From: Candidatus Omnitrophota bacterium
GTDB lineage: Bacteria > Omnitrophota > Koll11 > Aquiviventales > Aquiviventaceae
Direction: 5' to 3'
NCBI GenBank assembly: GCA_016196415.1
Contig: JACPXS010000055.1
Coordinates: 1-6,228 of the forward strand
DNA length: 6,228 bases
In this document: positions 4,270 through 6,228 of the stretch, one piece after another
Layout of the letters: every line of letters begins with the position of its first letter
Numbering within the stretch: position 1 is the stretch's first letter
Translations under genes and position numbers: made by a program
The notes under the pieces: model-generated
The model's input: the letters and a program-made list of their open reading frames with translations, nothing else
What the model was told of the DNA's origin: nothing
The model's database searches: none

Positions 4270-4979
4270 CGCTTGTGGAACCCCACGGGTGGAGGGCTCA
4301 CCTGACGCCGTCGTGTTCCATGGTGCCTCTGGCGTACAGCCTCTCGAAGTGTGTCTGCTGGCTGGTGTTTCGCTTGGGGTTCGGGTTGGAGGTGCGGGGG
4401 CAACACCACGTGCCTCGACGCGGGTCCGCCTGCCCGCGCCGAGTCCGGTTTATGGCGCGAGCCACCCTCTTCCGCCATCCGGTGGCTGGGACATTTTTCC
4501 GATCGATTGGGACGATTCCCATCCGACGGGGCGAAGGCGATGTGATGGCGATTCGCGCGGCGGTCGATTACCTCCGGAAGGGTGAAGCGATCGCGCTCTT
4601 CGCCGAGGGCACGAGGCAAGTGTCGGGTCGGCTCGGAAGCGCAAAGCGGGGAGTGGGGCTGCTGGCTATCGCTGCGAGCGTGCCGATTGTCCCGGTGGTG
4701 GTGAATGGAACGTTTGACGCGCTGCCTCCCCACGCTGCGCGGTTGAGTCGATCAAAAATTCGAGTTGCGTTTGGACCCCCCGTTGCCTATACTGATACCC
4801 CGATCGTCGAGCCGGTCAACCCAACCGAGTCTCAACGAGTCGCATCGCGCACCCGCCAGGAGCAACTGGCGCGCGCGGTGACCCGGCAGTGGCGCTGCTT
4901 AGCGGAGGAGATGGAGGGACCCCTCCGCCCAAGCCCCGAAAACTCCGATGATCACGTGAGACAACACCACAACATCTAA
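4266..4979 (+). CDS. plsC: PlsC-type acyltransferase lacking the NHxxxxD motif
   Basis: Related to 1-acyl-sn-glycerol-3-phosphate acyltransferase, which makes phosphatidic acid at the inner membrane. Numbered from GTG 4266, it has a short hydrophobic N-terminal stretch (20-41) leading into LEVRG (41-45), then VPRRG (49-53). Motif II is represented by GTIPIRRGEGD (82-92), motif III by FAEGTRQVSGRLGSAKRG (112-129, Ala for the usual Pro) and motif IV by VPIVPVVVNGT (139-149). Motif I, the NHxxxxD catalytic pair expected just after VPRRG, is absent: RRGS joins directly to ACPRRVRFMAR, about 18 residues short, with the frame intact. The product is probably inactive as a standard acyltransferase, or the sequence has lost 54 bases in assembly. 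GTG 4266 shares four bases with the cmk stop; ATG 4320 gives a more typical N-terminus (MVPLAYSL). The tail after about 165 is hydrophilic and diverges from the family. Confidence 0.8.
   Translation: MTLVEPHGWRAHLTPSCSMVPLAYSLSKCVCWLVFRLGFGLEVRGQHHVPRRGSACPRRVRFMARATLFRHPVAGTFFRSIGTIPIRRGEGDVMAIRAAVDYLRKGEAIALFAEGTRQVSGRLGSAKRGVGLLAIAASVPIVPVVVNGTFDALPPHAARLSRSKIRVAFGPPVAYTDTPIVEPVNPTESQRVASRTRQEQLARAVTRQWRCLAEEMEGPLRPSPENSDDHVRQHHNI
4765..4793 (+). promoter_or_regulatory. Candidate sigma-70 promoter for rpsA, inside plsC
   Basis: TTGCGT (4765-4770) and TATACT (4788-4793) are separated by 17 bases. The -10 matches the consensus at five of six positions, the -35 only at the TTG core. An A/T-rich patch with AAAAATT (4754-4760) lies just upstream, unusual in this GC-rich window. 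It would give rpsA a leader of about 180 bases. Ribosomal protein S1 often has its own promoters inside or after the preceding gene, which makes the site plausible, but it is also coding sequence. Confidence 0.35.
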
Positions 4980-4982
4980 GCG

Positions 4983-6228
4983 ATGACCACGATGGTTGAA
5001 GGCGATTCATCTTCCACGTTAGCCGATCTGTACGCCCAGAGCCTGCGCGTCATCACGGAAGGGCAAATTGTGAAGGGGCGAGTCATTGCCATCACGCCGC
5101 AGGATGTCTTGGTCGATGTCGGCTTCAAGTCTGAAGGCTCGATCGCTCGCGTTGAATTCAGCGATGTCCAGAATCTGGCCGTTGGCGATGAAGTGGAAGT
5201 CTACGTCGAGAATGTCGAGGATGAGCAGGGCATGGTCATCCTCTCCAAGCACAAGGCGGATCGTCAGAAGGGTTGGGATCGCATTGTCAATCATTGCAAG
5301 GAAGGCGACGTCATTGAAGGCCGCCCCGTCCGCAAGGTGAAGGGCGGGTTGATGGTCGATATCGGGATTGAGGCGTTCATGCCGGCGTCGCTCGCGTCCT
5401 TCAAGGGGTACGCCAATCTCGATAGCCTCGTCGGCCAGCAGTTGAAGTTTCTCATCCTGAAGATCAGCCGCGCCCGCAAGAACATCGTGGTGTCCCACCG
5501 CGACTATCTCCTCCGCGAGAAAGACCAGCAGCGGCAGAAGCTGATTGAGTCGCTCACCGTCGGCGAACGCCGCAGCGGGACGGTCAAGAACCTCACCGAT
5601 TTCGGCGCGTTTATTGACCTCGGTGGCGTGGATGGGCTGTTGCACATCGGCGACATTTCGTGGGGGCGCATTGGCCATCCGTCGGATGTGCTGAACGTCG
5701 GCCAGCAGCTGGATGTGGTGGTACTGTCGGTGGATCGCCAAGCGAACAAGGTTTCGCTGGGATTGAAGCAATTGCTTCCGAGCCCCTGGCAGCACGCGGA
5801 GGAGAAATATCCGGTGAGCCGGAAGATTAAAGGACGGGTTGTGAATCTCGTTCCCTACGGCGCCTTTGTGGAGGTTGAGCCGGGCATCGAAGGGCTGGTG
5901 CACATCTCAGAGCTCTCGTGGTCCAAGCGGATCACGCACCCCTCCGAGCTGCTCCAGGTCGGACAGGATATCGAGGCCGTGGTGCTCGCGGTGGATGCGA
6001 AGAACCAGCGGCTCTCGCTCGGGATCCGCCAAGCGACCGGCGATCCGTGGCAGACCGCAACAGCGAAGTACCAGCCGGGGGCGAAAGTCGTAGGGCGCGT
6101 GCGCCAATTGACGGACTACGGGGTGTTTGTCGAGTTGGAAGACGGCCTGGAAGGCCTGCTCCATAACGCGGATATTTCCTGGACCCGCAAGATCAATCAT
6201 CCGTCCGAAGTGCTCAAGAAAGGCAAGA
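4983..6228 (+). CDS. rpsA: 30S ribosomal protein S1, partial at right edge
   Basis: S1 binds mRNA on the 30S subunit and helps start translation of messages with weak or structured leaders. The 415 visible residues contain S1/OB-fold repeats at about 27-90 and 108-173 (the two diverged, ribosome-anchoring type repeats), 194-263 and 279-349 (typical RNA-binding type with FGAFIDLGGVDGLLH and YGAFVEVEPGIEGLVH), and the start of a fifth from about 366 (YGVFVELEDGLEGLLH). Linkers ending in PW (268-269) mark repeat boundaries. The repeat order matches the Escherichia coli protein, so the cut falls within repeat five and one or more repeats should follow. The ATG at 4983 is 3 bases after the plsC stop; ATG 4992 is possible. 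No Shine-Dalgarno is visible, which also occurs in other rpsA genes and may reflect autoregulation. No stop codon occurs before the edge. Confidence 0.96.
   Translation, partial: MTTMVEGDSSSTLADLYAQSLRVITEGQIVKGRVIAITPQDVLVDVGFKSEGSIARVEFSDVQNLAVGDEVEVYVENVEDEQGMVILSKHKADRQKGWDRIVNHCKEGDVIEGRPVRKVKGGLMVDIGIEAFMPASLASFKGYANLDSLVGQQLKFLILKISRARKNIVVSHRDYLLREKDQQRQKLIESLTVGERRSGTVKNLTDFGAFIDLGGVDGLLHIGDISWGRIGHPSDVLNVGQQLDVVVLSVDRQANKVSLGLKQLLPSPWQHAEEKYPVSRKIKGRVVNLVPYGAFVEVEPGIEGLVHISELSWSKRITHPSELLQVGQDIEAVVLAVDAKNQRLSLGIRQATGDPWQTATAKYQPGAKVVGRVRQLTDYGVFVELEDGLEGLLHNADISWTRKINHPSEVLKKGK

Noticed and set aside
5019..5903. A 294-codon minus-strand open frame opposite rpsA
   Set aside because: The plus strand encodes well-conserved S1 repeats with no stop. 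The antisense product is His/Asp/Leu-rich with no motif and reflects the repeated codons of S1.

Overview
The window is GC-rich bacterial chromosome. It carries one run of six plus-strand housekeeping genes: hisC, aroF, tyrA, cmk, plsC and the first part of rpsA, which is cut by the right edge. The order, from aromatic amino acid synthesis through cytidylate kinase to ribosomal protein S1, is an old one found with variations in several phyla. The high GC, the protein flavour (for example the NPDNPTGTY stretch of HisC and the Thermotoga-like DAHP synthase) and the repeat-filled gaps suggest an environmental lineage such as Omnitrophota or Nitrospirota. That is impression only; no marker here settles the phylum.

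Layout. Positions 1-209 are a very GC-rich stretch dense in short hairpins. The last hairpin buries the hisC ribosome binding site and ends at its start codon. hisC (210-1313) is followed by an 82-base gap with 8-base tandem repeats, then aroF (1396-2409). A 272-base gap (2410-2681) holds direct and inverted repeats and a small MITE-like structure with 23-base inverted ends. From tyrA onward the genes are packed: tyrA (2682-3530) overlaps cmk (3511-4269) by 20 bases, cmk overlaps plsC (4266-4979) by 4, and rpsA starts 3 bases after plsC (4983 to the edge). A candidate promoter for rpsA lies inside plsC.

Function. AroF commits carbon to the shikimate pathway and carries its own feedback domain. 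TyrA makes the tyrosine precursor. HisC is a histidine enzyme whose family often also transaminates the phenylalanine and tyrosine precursors, which would explain its place here. Cmk, PlsC and S1 serve nucleotide, phospholipid and protein synthesis.

The most notable points are defects in otherwise ordinary genes. PlsC lacks the segment that should hold its catalytic NHxxxxD motif, apparently through an in-frame loss of about 18 residues. Cmk has arginine in place of the Walker A lysine. TyrA has an NADP-type cofactor loop. aroA, often found between tyrA and cmk, is absent from that position. I see no new multi-gene system; the interest lies in these changes and in the structured or repetitive gaps.
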